Assembly (NCBI GenBank): GCA_947455705.1
Contig: CANGPO010000002.1
Location: 1 to 63,169, forward strand
From: Actinomycetota bacterium
GTDB taxonomy: Bacteria > Actinomycetota > Actinomycetes > S36-B12 > CAIYMF01
Direction: 5' to 3'
DNA: 63,169 nucleotides
Of this stretch, positions 27,141 to 37,035 are shown piece by piece (position 1 is the first letter of the stretch; each line of letters begins with the position of its first letter). The notes under the pieces were generated by a model, which ran no database searches, was not told the origin of the DNA, and saw only the letters and a list, made by a program, of their open reading frames with translations. The translations under genes and the position numbers were made by a program.

Positions 27141-28420
27141 TGGATCTACGGCACGTGCTAGCTCCGCTCACCCGGCGCGGCCATGCCTTGTTGTGGTCAG
27201 GCACCGCCATGGCCGCCGTCGCTCTCCTGTTCGGCCAGCGAGATCTTGTTCGCGTTGGGGTATTCCTAGTAACTCTGGCCTTGCTGTCACTCGTGGTCAT
27301 GTCGCGGATCAGATTCAAGTTGTCGATCACCCGAGGTGTGGCGTCGAGCCGGATTCCGGTAAACGAAACGACAATCTCATCCATTCGACTGCACAATGTG
27401 GCTCGCCTATCCTCCGGGCTTCTTTTGGTTGAGGACGCAATCGCATGGGAGCTTGGTAGATCTCAACGCGTCGTGGTCGACCAACTAGCCCCAAACCAGT
27501 GGCGAGACGTTACGTGCACTCTTCACGGCACAACGCGAGGGCGCTACACCGTCGGCCCCACGTCGATCACACTGGTTGACCCATTCGGGCTCTGCCGCAC
27601 CACGAGGCAATTCAGTGCGACAGACACAGTCACCGTCGTACCAGAAACGATGGCGCTACCCACCATGCCTCTACATGGCGATTGGTCTGGAGTGGGCGAG
27701 TCACGGGCTCGAGCGATCGCTTCAACAGGTGACGACGACGTGATCCCGCGCGAGTACCGAATTGGTGATGACCTTCGTCGCGTCCACTGGAAATCTACCG
27801 CTCGCTCGGGTGAACTGATGGTGCGTCGCGAAGAGCAACCCTGGCGTAACCGGGTCACGATCGTTCTTGACTCGCGAGCGGGGTCCCATCGAGGTTCCGG
27901 TCCAGACTCATCATTTGAGTGGGCCGTGACAGCGACAGCGTCCATCGGAAAACACCTACTCGAGCGTGGCTTCGGCGTTCGCATCATCGACACCAACGGG
28001 ACGCAGTTCGTCACAGCATCTCAGGCAACCGAAACGTTGAGCGGCACCGAGGCGGTGGGCGCACTTCTCGATCTTCTCGCGGGTGCCGAACTCGACGATG
28101 GCACCGTGAAAAGCACGCCACATTCGCTGACCCCGGAGGCATTTTCCGACGGAGTCCTCATCGCCATATTGGGCGATATAGATCTCAAAGACGCCGAAGC
28201 AATCGCCACTCTGCGACCGCGCAGAGGAACCGCTATGGCGATCGTTCTCGACACGTCCACCTGGGCCGGGCGCAGCCAAACACCGAATGATGCAGGTCCG
28301 TCGAGGAGTGCTGCCCTATTCAACGTTCATGGGTGGCGTACTGAAATCTGTGGGCGTGAATCACAGTTAGCTGACTCATGGCGAAGCCTCACCGTGGGTG
28401 CATTGGCGGGTGCATCATGA
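27140..28420 (+). CDS. DUF58 domain protein
   Basis: The 426-residue protein has two N-terminal transmembrane segments (about residues 14-32 and 36-54), a beta-rich central region, and the DUF58 core with YRIGDDLRRVHWKSTARSGELMVRREEQPW (about residues 205-235). The core is followed by a VWA-like region starting VTIVLDSRAGS. DUF58 proteins accompany MoxR ATPases and transglutaminase-like membrane proteins. The complex is probably envelope-associated, but its role is not established. It overlaps the next gene by 4 bp. Confidence 0.92.
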   Translation: MDLRHVLAPLTRRGHALLWSGTAMAAVALLFGQRDLVRVGVFLVTLALLSLVVMSRIRFKLSITRGVASSRIPVNETTISSIRLHNVARLSSGLLLVEDAIAWELGRSQRVVVDQLAPNQWRDVTCTLHGTTRGRYTVGPTSITLVDPFGLCRTTRQFSATDTVTVVPETMALPTMPLHGDWSGVGESRARAIASTGDDDVIPREYRIGDDLRRVHWKSTARSGELMVRREEQPWRNRVTIVLDSRAGSHRGSGPDSSFEWAVTATASIGKHLLERGFGVRIIDTNGTQFVTASQATETLSGTEAVGALLDLLAGAELDDGTVKSTPHSLTPEAFSDGVLIAILGDIDLKDAEAIATLRPRRGTAMAIVLDTSTWAGRSQTPNDAGPSRSAALFNVHGWRTEICGRESQLADSWRSLTVGALAGAS

Positions 28421-30762
28421 GCACCTCCCTAGCCGACAGCCCTACGACGGATACACAGCAAAGCCCGTTACTTCTACCGATGGTGGCAGAGCCGGGACTT
28501 ACCACCAGAAAACTACTTTCACTATCGATCGCCACCGTGGTGGCAATGGTCCTCGGTTCCTTGGGGTTGTCGTCCATCCTGATCGGAAGTGGCTGGCTCG
28601 GGCCTAGCTTGATTACGATCACCTGCCTCATCGCCTTGTGCACGTTGCTCACCGCTCTGCGCGTGCCCCTATTTTTCATACCCATCGCAGCGGGTGCCGC
28701 ACTACTCGGTCTCATAACGGCTCAGTTCTGCGATAACGCGACCTACATCTTCATTCCGAATGAGGATTCCCTCAACTCACTTCGCGATCTGCTTATCGCC
28801 GGACAGGACAACGTCAATCAATACGCTCCGCCCGTCCCGGTGTTCGCAGGCCTGTCGTGCCTGATCGCCCTGTCACTCGGGGCCGTGGCCATCATTGTTT
28901 ATCTGTTGACGGTGAATCTGCGCCTGCCGACGTGGGCGTGTATTCCGGTGCTCGCCCTCTACGTGGTGCCTGCATTCGTCGTCGAAGGCGGTGCACCCCT
29001 GTGGGCCTTCGTCATCGTGGTGGCCGGGTGCTTGATTCTGCTAGCCACCGATCAGCGCATTGAAGTTTCCCTATGGGGTAAATCGGTTTCCACGAATCGA
29101 CAAGCGCGCAGTTCCGCTGCTTCGTCAGGGCTGTCATTTGCTGCCCTCCGGTTGGGCGCGCTGAGTTTGGCTGTCGCTGTTGCAGTCTCATTCATCCTGC
29201 CTGGATTATCGGATTCAGCATTGAACTGGTTCAACGCACAGCACGCGCTCAATGCGGCGTCAGGCAACGATCCGTCATCGACACAGCCCATCGGCCTAGA
29301 TCCGCTGGTTTCACTTCGTCGCAATTTGTTGAACCAACCCAATGGCGTGATGTTCACGTACAGGACGAATAATCCATCGCCTGGTTACCTACGTACGGCC
29401 GTGCTATCTGCCTACAACGGTGAGACCTTCTATCCGTTGGTTGCCGGTGCAGGTGTCGCGGCGACAAGTCCGGAAATGGATGCACTACTCAACGTCTACC
29501 GAACGCCCACAGCGTGGACGTACAGCTTCGTCGATCAACAACTCTCGAGCCCGTATCTGCCTGTTCCAGAAAACTTCTACGCGATTCAGAGCAGTCCGAC
29601 AGCGTGGGTCGTCGATCCAGGAACTCTTCAAGTCAGCGGCTCGAACACGCGCGGTTCATCGTGGACAGTGCAGGTAGGTACGCAATCACCATCGCCAGCG
29701 GCTTTACTTCAGGCGCCAAACCTCGCGGCAGATGAGCAACGAAATCTGGTAAACGGAGTACCCAAGGCCCTGGTTGATCAGGCCAAACTATTGACGAAAA
29801 ACTCGGCGACCAAATACGACGCAGCGATTGCCATTCAGGACTGGCTTCGAAGCTCGTTCACGTACAGCACCGACGTGCAATCCAACGAGTCCTCGAGTTA
29901 CCTCACCCAGTTCCTGACCGACCGCAAAGGCTACTGCGAGCAATTTGCCGCGACCATGGCGCTGATGGCTCGTGCTGTGGGAATCCCATCGCGGGTCGTC
30001 GTTGGGTTCACCGCAGGAACCAAGCAGAGTGATGGGTCATGGTCAGTTACCCCCCATCAGGCGCATGCCTGGCCGGAGCTGTTCATTGGTCAGTGGGTAC
30101 GTTTTGAGCCGACCCCACGGGCCCAAGTGGATGGCAGTGGCGTCACAGTCCCGTCATGGACGCGACCACAAGTTATCCCCATCACCCCGGTCAAGCCCGG
30201 TACGCCCAAGCCAAGCACCGCGCGCGATCGACGCGATCAGGATCTGCGTCGGGACAAGACGGCCAATCGCAAGCCTGTTGATCTAGGTAACACGCCAACT
30301 CCCACCAGCGCGATGAGTCCAGATCGCTGGCGCTGGATTGCACTCGGTGTGGCAGGGCTCATCGCACTGATCGCCAGCGTCGCTCCTGCCGTTCGTCGGT
30401 GGTGGCGCAGACGAAGCCGGCTTGCCAGCGGCGACGTCGATCAGGCGTGGGATGAATTGCGTGACACCGTGCGCGACATTGGCGCACCATGGTCCGACGC
30501 CTCAACACCGCGTCAAGTCGCGGCAACGATTATCGGGGCTCAACACCTTCGCGGAGATGCCGCGCTGGCAGCAACCCGACTGTGCCACGCGGCTGAACTT
30601 TCGCGTTATTCACCACGACCACCGCGGATCGGGCGACTGGCAGATGACGTACGCACTGTGCGCCGTGCCTTGCTCACACGCATGGATCGACGAACCCGAA
30701 TCCGGGCTACCTTACGGCCAGCGTCACTAAATCACGCCAGATCAGTCGATGAGTTGAGCTAG
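28417..30762 (+). CDS. Membrane-anchored transglutaminase-like protein
   Basis: The 781-residue protein has about six N-terminal transmembrane helices (to about residue 255), a large extracytoplasmic domain, and a transglutaminase-like core with the catalytic Cys in KGYCEQFAATMALMARAVGIPSRVVVGF and His in HQAHAWPEL. A Pro-rich linker, a further transmembrane helix (about residue 635), and a DUF4129-like cytoplasmic tail (DVDQAWDELRDTVRDIG) follow. This domain order is typical of the third gene in actinobacterial moxR-DUF58-TGase operons. The start at 28417 is set by the ATGA overlap with the DUF58 gene. A protease or cross-linking activity on envelope proteins is possible but unproven. Confidence 0.92.
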   Translation: MSTSLADSPTTDTQQSPLLLPMVAEPGLTTRKLLSLSIATVVAMVLGSLGLSSILIGSGWLGPSLITITCLIALCTLLTALRVPLFFIPIAAGAALLGLITAQFCDNATYIFIPNEDSLNSLRDLLIAGQDNVNQYAPPVPVFAGLSCLIALSLGAVAIIVYLLTVNLRLPTWACIPVLALYVVPAFVVEGGAPLWAFVIVVAGCLILLATDQRIEVSLWGKSVSTNRQARSSAASSGLSFAALRLGALSLAVAVAVSFILPGLSDSALNWFNAQHALNAASGNDPSSTQPIGLDPLVSLRRNLLNQPNGVMFTYRTNNPSPGYLRTAVLSAYNGETFYPLVAGAGVAATSPEMDALLNVYRTPTAWTYSFVDQQLSSPYLPVPENFYAIQSSPTAWVVDPGTLQVSGSNTRGSSWTVQVGTQSPSPAALLQAPNLAADEQRNLVNGVPKALVDQAKLLTKNSATKYDAAIAIQDWLRSSFTYSTDVQSNESSSYLTQFLTDRKGYCEQFAATMALMARAVGIPSRVVVGFTAGTKQSDGSWSVTPHQAHAWPELFIGQWVRFEPTPRAQVDGSGVTVPSWTRPQVIPITPVKPGTPKPSTARDRRDQDLRRDKTANRKPVDLGNTPTPTSAMSPDRWRWIALGVAGLIALIASVAPAVRRWWRRRSRLASGDVDQAWDELRDTVRDIGAPWSDASTPRQVAATIIGAQHLRGDAALAATRLCHAAELSRYSPRPPRIGRLADDVRTVRRALLTRMDRRTRIRATLRPASLNHARSVDELS

Positions 30763-30775
30763 CAGCACAAAGAAA

Positions 30776-30807
30776 AACTCGCCGATGCTCTCGGAGCACG
30801 GCGAGTT
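30776..30807 (-). terminator. Terminator between the transglutaminase and DUF3040 genes
   Basis: A 9-bp stem (AACTCGCCG / CGGCGAGTT) is stacked on an inner 5-bp stem (TGCTC / GAGCA) with a TCG loop. On the minus strand it is followed by TTTTTCTTT, so it is a canonical intrinsic terminator for the DUF3040 gene. It can also stop the convergent operon on the plus strand. Confidence 0.88.
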
Positions 30808-30825
30808 CAGGATGTAGGACGGGTC

Positions 30826-31212
30826 CTACTGGTCAGAATCGTCACCTTCGCGACGACGACGGAATCGCTCATCCATCCGATCCATGAATCCGGAGTTGGG
30901 CGGAGTGGGGGCAGCAGGCGCGGTAGGAGCAGCCTCAGCCGTTGCCGACGCGCGCATACTGCGGACTACTGCGTACGAGCCAAACAGCATCATCAAGAAG
31001 CCAAGGACGCCGACAGGGATCAGCGAGGATGCCGCACCCAGAACAAGAACCGCCAAGCCACCAAGGGCAACCACGACACCAAGGGCGGCTTGTCGCCGTG
31101 ATCCTGGACGCGGACCAGCCGAGCGGAGGGACGAGGCGAACTTCGGATCCTCTGCGTAGAGGGCTCGTTCCATCTGCTCGAGCAGGCGCTGCTCGTGCTC
31201 AGATAGTGGCAC
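30826..31212 (-). CDS. DUF3040 domain membrane protein
   Basis: The 128-residue protein begins MPLSEHEQRLLEQMERALYAEDPKFASSLR, the DUF3040 signature, then two transmembrane segments (about residues 43-61 and 66-84) and a basic tail FRRRREGDDSD. This actinobacteria-specific family often lies near mraZ or dinB; its function is unknown. GTG start at 31212 with AGGAGG 4 nt upstream. The 210 bp between it and dinB contain no further gene I can support. Confidence 0.9.
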   Translation of the reverse strand: MPLSEHEQRLLEQMERALYAEDPKFASSLRSAGPRPGSRRQAALGVVVALGGLAVLVLGAASSLIPVGVLGFLMMLFGSYAVVRSMRASATAEAAPTAPAAPTPPNSGFMDRMDERFRRRREGDDSDQ

Positions 31213-31422
31213 AGCTCCTCCTCGTGATTAACACACCCGATCCGCCGGTAAAACGATTCAGGTGCCCGCGGGGTTCCCCGGGTGTTCTAAGACCAGAATA
31301 GGCACCTAATGGCCAGAACGAAACCCGTAGCGGCAGATGAGTTACATCGGACTTGGCTGAACTGCTCCCTCGTGGGCACTCTGCGTCACTTTTCATGGTC
31401 AACATGCGCTCTGTGTAACGCA

Positions 31423-32739
31423 TCAGTGATCTGCCTGCCGCGCAGGGCGGGGGGCGACTGGGGCGCCGCCGAAGCCATCAGAGCCTCCGGTATCGAGCAA
31501 CCGCGCCGACTGAACTGCCCCCTTACCGAACCGAGCGCTAGCCTTATCGACTGCCTGTTCTGCCTCACGCCACCCAACCTCAGGCTCATCAAGGAACATG
31601 TATCGCGGGGAATCCTGCGCAGCTGTGAGCCCCTCAGCCCGAACTCCGACCAGACGGATGCGGGCCCGCTGCAACCCCAGCGCATCGTAAAGATCACGAG
31701 CAGTTGAGTACACCTCGCGAGAAATGTCTGTGCCAGATCGAAGCGTTCGCGATCGGGAGATTGTGGTGAAGTCAGCAAATCGCACCTTGAGCACAATGGT
31801 GCGCGACACAAAGCCCTGGTGGCGCAAGCGAGCGGCAACCCGCTCCGAGAGCCGAAGAATCTCGCGATGAATCACCTCGGGATCATCGATATCACGCGGG
31901 AAGGTCTCTTCGGCCCCGATGCTCTTCTCCCCTTCGGGCACCACCACGGAGCGTGGATCTCTCCCCCAAGCCAATTCATAAAGATGTGTTCCTGCAGCCT
32001 GGCCAACGGCACGAATCAACGTATCAACGGGTGTATGGGCGATATCACCAACAGTGGTAAGCCCGAGGCGAATGAGCGCCTCCTCAGTTTTATCCCCTAC
32101 TCCCCATAGGGATCCCACCGGAAGCGGATGCAGAAACGCAATGACGCGATCTGCTGGCACGACGAGCCGTCCGTCTGGTTTGGCGCGGGTGGATGCGAGT
32201 TTGGCAACGAACTTTGTTGGCGCCACTCCAACCGTGCACGTGATGCCCTGCTCATCAACGACTCGGGCTCGAATCATGTCGGCAATATCAACCGGCGGAC
32301 CAAGCCGACGGATTGCACCAGAGACATCAAGGAATGCCTCATCAAGGCTCAGCGGCTCAACGTGAGGCGTGACATCACGGAAGATCGCCATGACACCTGC
32401 AGATACTTCGGTGTAGAGCGCAAAGTTTGGGGGCAGCACGATGACCGCAGGGCATAGCCGCTTAGCCCGAGACATGGGCATGGCTGAGTGAATGCCATAG
32501 CGACGTGCCTCATAGGTAGCTGCGGTAACGACCCCACGTGAACCATCACCACCAACGATGACGGGTTTACCCACTAAGTCTGGACGCGAACGCAACTCAC
32601 ATGATGCGTAGAAGGCATCCATATCAACATGCAGAATGTGACAGCCGTCGTCCTCACGCACTCCACCATCACCGGGGTCAGCGGTGGAGACATCGGCCTG
32701 CGTAAGGCGGGCTCCCCTGGTGATCTGGCTGCGGCTCAC
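31423..32739 (-). CDS. dinB: DNA polymerase IV (Y-family, catalytically intact)
   Basis: The 438-residue Y-family polymerase carries out translesion synthesis. Catalytic carboxylates are present: HVDMDAFYASCE (about residues 38-49) and PLSLDEAFLDVSG (about 128-140). The thumb (GVGDKTEEALIRLG) and little-finger domain (KSIGAEETFPRD...) follow. The C-terminus is a Pro/Ala extension without an evident beta-clamp motif beyond the usual region. It lies 36 bp after dnaE2 in the same orientation, so it is probably part of the SOS operon. The intact active site separates it from ImuB. GTG start at 32739; no strong Shine-Dalgarno is visible. Confidence 0.95.
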   Translation of the reverse strand: MSRSQITRGARLTQADVSTADPGDGGVREDDGCHILHVDMDAFYASCELRSRPDLVGKPVIVGGDGSRGVVTAATYEARRYGIHSAMPMSRAKRLCPAVIVLPPNFALYTEVSAGVMAIFRDVTPHVEPLSLDEAFLDVSGAIRRLGPPVDIADMIRARVVDEQGITCTVGVAPTKFVAKLASTRAKPDGRLVVPADRVIAFLHPLPVGSLWGVGDKTEEALIRLGLTTVGDIAHTPVDTLIRAVGQAAGTHLYELAWGRDPRSVVVPEGEKSIGAEETFPRDIDDPEVIHREILRLSERVAARLRHQGFVSRTIVLKVRFADFTTISRSRTLRSGTDISREVYSTARDLYDALGLQRARIRLVGVRAEGLTAAQDSPRYMFLDEPEVGWREAEQAVDKASARFGKGAVQSARLLDTGGSDGFGGAPVAPRPARQADH

Positions 32740-32775
32740 AGGATCATCATCTCTAGTTCATCTGACATTCGATGC

Positions 32776-35700
32776 TCACCACCCCGAACTTCCGTTACTG
32801 CTATGCCATAACTTGCGCGGAGTGGGGCGGTCGGAGTCCTTAGGTGTGGTCGGACCGCTCTGATCACCGTCCGCACCTGAGACTGATCCTGGTCGTCCAC
32901 CGCGCGCCGCCGCCTGGCTGCGAGTATCAGCAGCAGCGATCCCCTGCGGCGCAATATCAGCATAGGGTGATTGCCGAAATCCGCTGGCATGAATGAGTAC
33001 TCGACGTAACCGCTCCCCTCGTTCATGCGGACTTTCCTGCTGCGGTGGGGATGCGGCCACAGGACGAGTGGATCGGCTACCGGCCCGACCTTCAACGGCT
33101 GCGTCATCAGAATCTGCTGATGTACCAAGACCGGAATCTAGAAGTTCTGCAACGGCCGCTTTACCACCTGATTTCCACGCCTCGTAAACCACTCCGAGCT
33201 CCCAAGCCCCAGTTGCTCTAATGGAAATCCCACGTGGCCCCGTTCGTCGTGTGACACCCCGAACGAGTAAAAGCCACGAACCGAAGACCGTGGCCGCGTA
33301 GGGCCCCTGAACATCTTCAAAAAAGGTCGCATCAACCGGACCCGTTGAATCATCGAGGGTAAGAAAGACCACTCGGCGACCAGATCGAACAGGTGGGGTT
33401 TGGGTTGCGACTTTCACTCCAGCAACAAGCACTTCGGTCGTTGAACGACGACTAAGTAGGTCGCGTGAGGGGGTAACGCCGAGATCGTTAAGCATGGGTG
33501 CGTAAAAATCGACGACATGGCGACTTGCATCGAGCCCCAAGATTTCAAGCTCAGCGCGAACCCGTTCTGCATCACTCATTTCAGGAAGCCCGCTGGCGGC
33601 AATGTCACCCGGTGCATCACCAAGTTCGAGGGTGAGTTGCACATCCAATTCCGACGCTTGAATCGCTGCCATCGGCGCTTGGCTCTGTCGACGTGAGGCC
33701 GCAACAACATCCCCTACTCCCGTAGATACCCCCGTGCCATCAACACGAACAGCCACACCATGAGATGGCTCACCTAATGAATAGGTACGTCGCTTCGGTG
33801 TCGCCGCTCGGGCCGCCTTACGTGCCGCTCTGCTATATCGATCGAGATCGGCGATCTGCAACAGCAGGTCGCGACGGGTGACTCGACCACGTCGACGCAC
33901 CGGGGCCGATAACCCAATGCCATAGACCGAATCGAAACCACCCGCGAGCACTAAGCGCTCAACAATCGGACGTGACACTGATGCCCGAGTCCAGAAATCT
34001 GATAGGGATTGATAGGGCCGGCTAGCCACAATCCGTTCAATCTCAGCAGCACTGATTCCTTTGACATCAGCCAGTGACAACCGAATCCCATAAGCCGAGC
34101 CATCAGGGAGACCCGGTACATCTACCGGCCGACGTGGCCGCTCGCCCAAGATTTCAGGTGGTGGCTCGTCATAGGGAGAAACCCGTTCAACTCGATAGGT
34201 CTTATCTGAGGTATTCACATCGAGTCCAAGGATGGCGATACCCAGATTGCGTGCCTCATCAAGGATGAGTCGCTTGGGATACATCCCCGGATCATGGGTG
34301 AGTACACCAGCAAGGAAGGCTGCCGGGTGGTGTGCTTTCAACCACGCCGAGTGATACGTCGGGATAGCAAATGCAGCCGCATGAGCCTTACAGAAACCAA
34401 ATGATGCAAAGGCCTTGAGCACTTCCCATACGCGCTCAATCGTGACGAGGTCATATCCCTTATCCCGAGCAGAAGGATAGAACCATGCACGCACCTCCTG
34501 CTGCGACTCAGGAGAACCAAGACTTCGCCTAATCTCATCCGCCTCAGCTAATGAACAACCCGTCATAATCGACACGATCTTCATGACCTGCTCATGAAAG
34601 ACAACCACTCCATAGGTCTCTTCAAGTGCTGGTCGTAGATCGGGATGTAGATACTCCGCCTCGTTCCATCCTTGGCGAGCCCGCAGGAATGGAGTGATCA
34701 TGTCGGACTTCACCGGGCCAGGGCGAAAGAGCGAAATATCGGTGATCAGATCATCAAACCGATCCGGCGCAAACTTACCGATGAGTTCACGTTGACCTGG
34801 GGATTCGATCTGGAAGCAGCCAAGAGTGTGTGCGGATTTCACTAAGTCATAGGTGGGCTCATCATCAAGCCCGACTCCGTCGAGATCGATCTGCACTCCA
34901 TCAACTCGAGCAACTTCATCAATGGCATAGGCCATCGATGACTGCATTCGGATGCCGAGAACATCGAGTTTAAGTAAGCCCAGCTCTTCAACATCGTCTT
35001 TATCGAATTGGCTCATCGGGAATCCCCGCCAACTTGCTTCAACTGAGGTGCGATCTAACAGCGTGACATCGGACAGCACCACCCCACAGGGGTGTAATGC
35101 GATGTGTCGCGGCAAGCCATCAAGGGCTTGCACAAGTGACAGGAAGCCATCAAGTTCACCGCGAGCTGCCAACTTGCCAAGACCCGAGGATCGAAGTTCA
35201 GGAAGCTCTGCCAGCGCATTACGAGCGTCCCGAGCCCTGATATGCGGAAAAGCCGTTGCAAATGCATCGATCTCACCGCGCGGCATTCCTAGGGCTGCAC
35301 CCACATCGCGAACGGCATGGCGCACGCGATAGGTGTCGCGCATCGAAATACAGACACATCGCTCACCACCGAATCGGTTAAGCATCTGCTCGTACACCTC
35401 GGTGCGACGTGCAGATTCAACATCGATATCAATATCGGGCAGGGCTCGACGAAGTGGGGATAGGAACCGCTCCATGACGAGCCCGTGAGCTAATGGATCG
35501 ACTGCGGAGATTCCGAGCATGTGATTAACCAAACTGCCCGCACCTGAACCACGGGCAGCAACCCTGACATTCATCCCCTTGATCAGATCTACAACCTCAG
35601 CAACGGTGAGGAAATATCCCGCAAAACCAAGGGTTGAGATCGTGGAAAGCTCATCGTCAAGACGATCCCGAGCAGATGTTTCGCGATGTCCGGTACGGAT

Positions 35701-37020
35701 CAGATAGTCATTGAAGACTCCCTCACATCGTTGACGTAAATATCGATCCGCCGCATGTGCTTGCGCAGCAAGTGCCTTCGGGCCACGATCACGCTGCACA
35801 GACGTGCGTTGTGCGTAGCGAGCCGGCACGATGAGATCAAGCTCAGGGACATGTACCTCACCAATCCCGAGATCAGTCACTGGATCAAGCTGGCAGGCCC
35901 GGGCAAGTTGGCGAGTGTCGGCAAGTAACCGATCAACTTCACGTCCCGCTCTACCTTCATCTCTGGCTAGCCCCGACAGATGGACGATCTCGGTCGCCAA
36001 CTCGCGCATATGCGCACCAGATGCCAGATGGCCTTCACCATTGGCTCGGTCGAGGTGCCGTGAATCCAATGGGACAAGGCGACGAATCGCATCAAGCACA
36101 TCAATAACCGGAGCTTGGTCACGCTCTGCATGACGAACTGCTGCAGCCAAGATCGCCGGGGTCTGCTGTTCTCTGGCGAAACTCAGCATCCGCGCGGCTG
36201 CAGCCGACGAATAGGGCAATCCACGCACGGCTGCCCCAGAAATATCGGTAACAGCTAGGGCAGAATCACGGGCGCGATGACTGACGATCTCGATTGCTAG
36301 TCGTCGACCAAATACCTCACGCCAGAACCCCAAGGCGGCAAGCCCTTGATCAGGTCGTCGACGCATGATGGCTCGACCAACATCTGATTCAGGCCCAAGT
36401 AATGCCACTAAGCCCTCGGAATGCTGGGCTATGAGCTCAAGGGATGCCACCGGTGATCCACGTCGCCCTTGGGCTGCAACCATCGGAGCATCATCGCCAT
36501 GAAATTCGCGATGCATCGACTCACGTGTTCTGAGTTGCTGTGAGTTCTCGATGCTGAGATCTGATTCAAGTCCTAGATGAGCCGCCGAAACGAGTCGACA
36601 TAGTGATGCCCAACCGCGTTGCCCACGAGCAAGAAGTACAACTCGACTGTGTCGCTGATCTATCTCACGTCCCCCACGTGCAGGAGTCCGGCGGATATTC
36701 GTCCGCTCAGCCAGGGTTGGACCCTGCCCAACCCTGCCCGCCGAGGTGCGCTGCACCCGCGATCCGAGGGCGGCTCCACTCGCGCCCTGAGGCGTCGGGG
36801 AGGTGTAAGCCAGATCAACACCCACGATGGGAGCAATACCCGCATCACGACAGGCCAGTACGAATCGCACTGCACCATAAAGACCATCGCGATCGGTAAG
36901 TGCGAGTGAATCTTGGCCAAGGGCCGCAGCACGCGCCACGAGAGCAGCCGGACTACTGGCCCCGTGACGAAGTGAGTAACCCGAGGCCACATGGAGATGG
37001 ACAAAGGAATCTTCAGGCAT
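32776..37020 (-). CDS. dnaE2: Error-prone DNA polymerase III alpha subunit DnaE2 (ImuC)
   Basis: The 1414-residue C-family polymerase carries out damage-induced mutagenesis. The PHP domain starts FVHLHVASGYSLRHGASSP. The catalytic Asp pair is in PDIDIDVESARR and the third in LLKLDVLGIRMQ. A helix-hairpin-helix region follows, then an OB domain (VLVAGVKVATQTPPVRSG...VTFFEDVQ-like segment) and a C-terminal RKLWHSSNGSSGW. DnaE2 proteins are usually about 1050-1150 residues, so this one is long: extra sequence sits inside the PHP region (about residues 75-190) and after the OB fold (about 1260-1400, Ser/Arg-rich). It starts 15 bp after the HEPN gene. The Shine-Dalgarno is weak (GAG), suggesting coupling. 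Confidence 0.94.
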   Translation of the reverse strand: MPEDSFVHLHVASGYSLRHGASSPAALVARAAALGQDSLALTDRDGLYGAVRFVLACRDAGIAPIVGVDLAYTSPTPQGASGAALGSRVQRTSAGRVGQGPTLAERTNIRRTPARGGREIDQRHSRVVLLARGQRGWASLCRLVSAAHLGLESDLSIENSQQLRTRESMHREFHGDDAPMVAAQGRRGSPVASLELIAQHSEGLVALLGPESDVGRAIMRRRPDQGLAALGFWREVFGRRLAIEIVSHRARDSALAVTDISGAAVRGLPYSSAAAARMLSFAREQQTPAILAAAVRHAERDQAPVIDVLDAIRRLVPLDSRHLDRANGEGHLASGAHMRELATEIVHLSGLARDEGRAGREVDRLLADTRQLARACQLDPVTDLGIGEVHVPELDLIVPARYAQRTSVQRDRGPKALAAQAHAADRYLRQRCEGVFNDYLIRTGHRETSARDRLDDELSTISTLGFAGYFLTVAEVVDLIKGMNVRVAARGSGAGSLVNHMLGISAVDPLAHGLVMERFLSPLRRALPDIDIDVESARRTEVYEQMLNRFGGERCVCISMRDTYRVRHAVRDVGAALGMPRGEIDAFATAFPHIRARDARNALAELPELRSSGLGKLAARGELDGFLSLVQALDGLPRHIALHPCGVVLSDVTLLDRTSVEASWRGFPMSQFDKDDVEELGLLKLDVLGIRMQSSMAYAIDEVARVDGVQIDLDGVGLDDEPTYDLVKSAHTLGCFQIESPGQRELIGKFAPDRFDDLITDISLFRPGPVKSDMITPFLRARQGWNEAEYLHPDLRPALEETYGVVVFHEQVMKIVSIMTGCSLAEADEIRRSLGSPESQQEVRAWFYPSARDKGYDLVTIERVWEVLKAFASFGFCKAHAAAFAIPTYHSAWLKAHHPAAFLAGVLTHDPGMYPKRLILDEARNLGIAILGLDVNTSDKTYRVERVSPYDEPPPEILGERPRRPVDVPGLPDGSAYGIRLSLADVKGISAAEIERIVASRPYQSLSDFWTRASVSRPIVERLVLAGGFDSVYGIGLSAPVRRRGRVTRRDLLLQIADLDRYSRAARKAARAATPKRRTYSLGEPSHGVAVRVDGTGVSTGVGDVVAASRRQSQAPMAAIQASELDVQLTLELGDAPGDIAASGLPEMSDAERVRAELEILGLDASRHVVDFYAPMLNDLGVTPSRDLLSRRSTTEVLVAGVKVATQTPPVRSGRRVVFLTLDDSTGPVDATFFEDVQGPYAATVFGSWLLLVRGVTRRTGPRGISIRATGAWELGVVYEAWKSGGKAAVAELLDSGLGTSADSDDAAVEGRAGSRSTRPVAASPPQQESPHERGERLRRVLIHASGFRQSPYADIAPQGIAAADTRSQAAARGGRPGSVSGADGDQSGPTTPKDSDRPTPRKLWHSSNGSSGW

Positions 37021-37035
37021 CAGAACTCATGTCGA

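Noticed and set aside
31423-32739. Y-family polymerase considered as ImuB
   Set aside because: Both catalytic carboxylate motifs are intact (HVDMDAF, SLDEAF), so it is a DinB-type polymerase.
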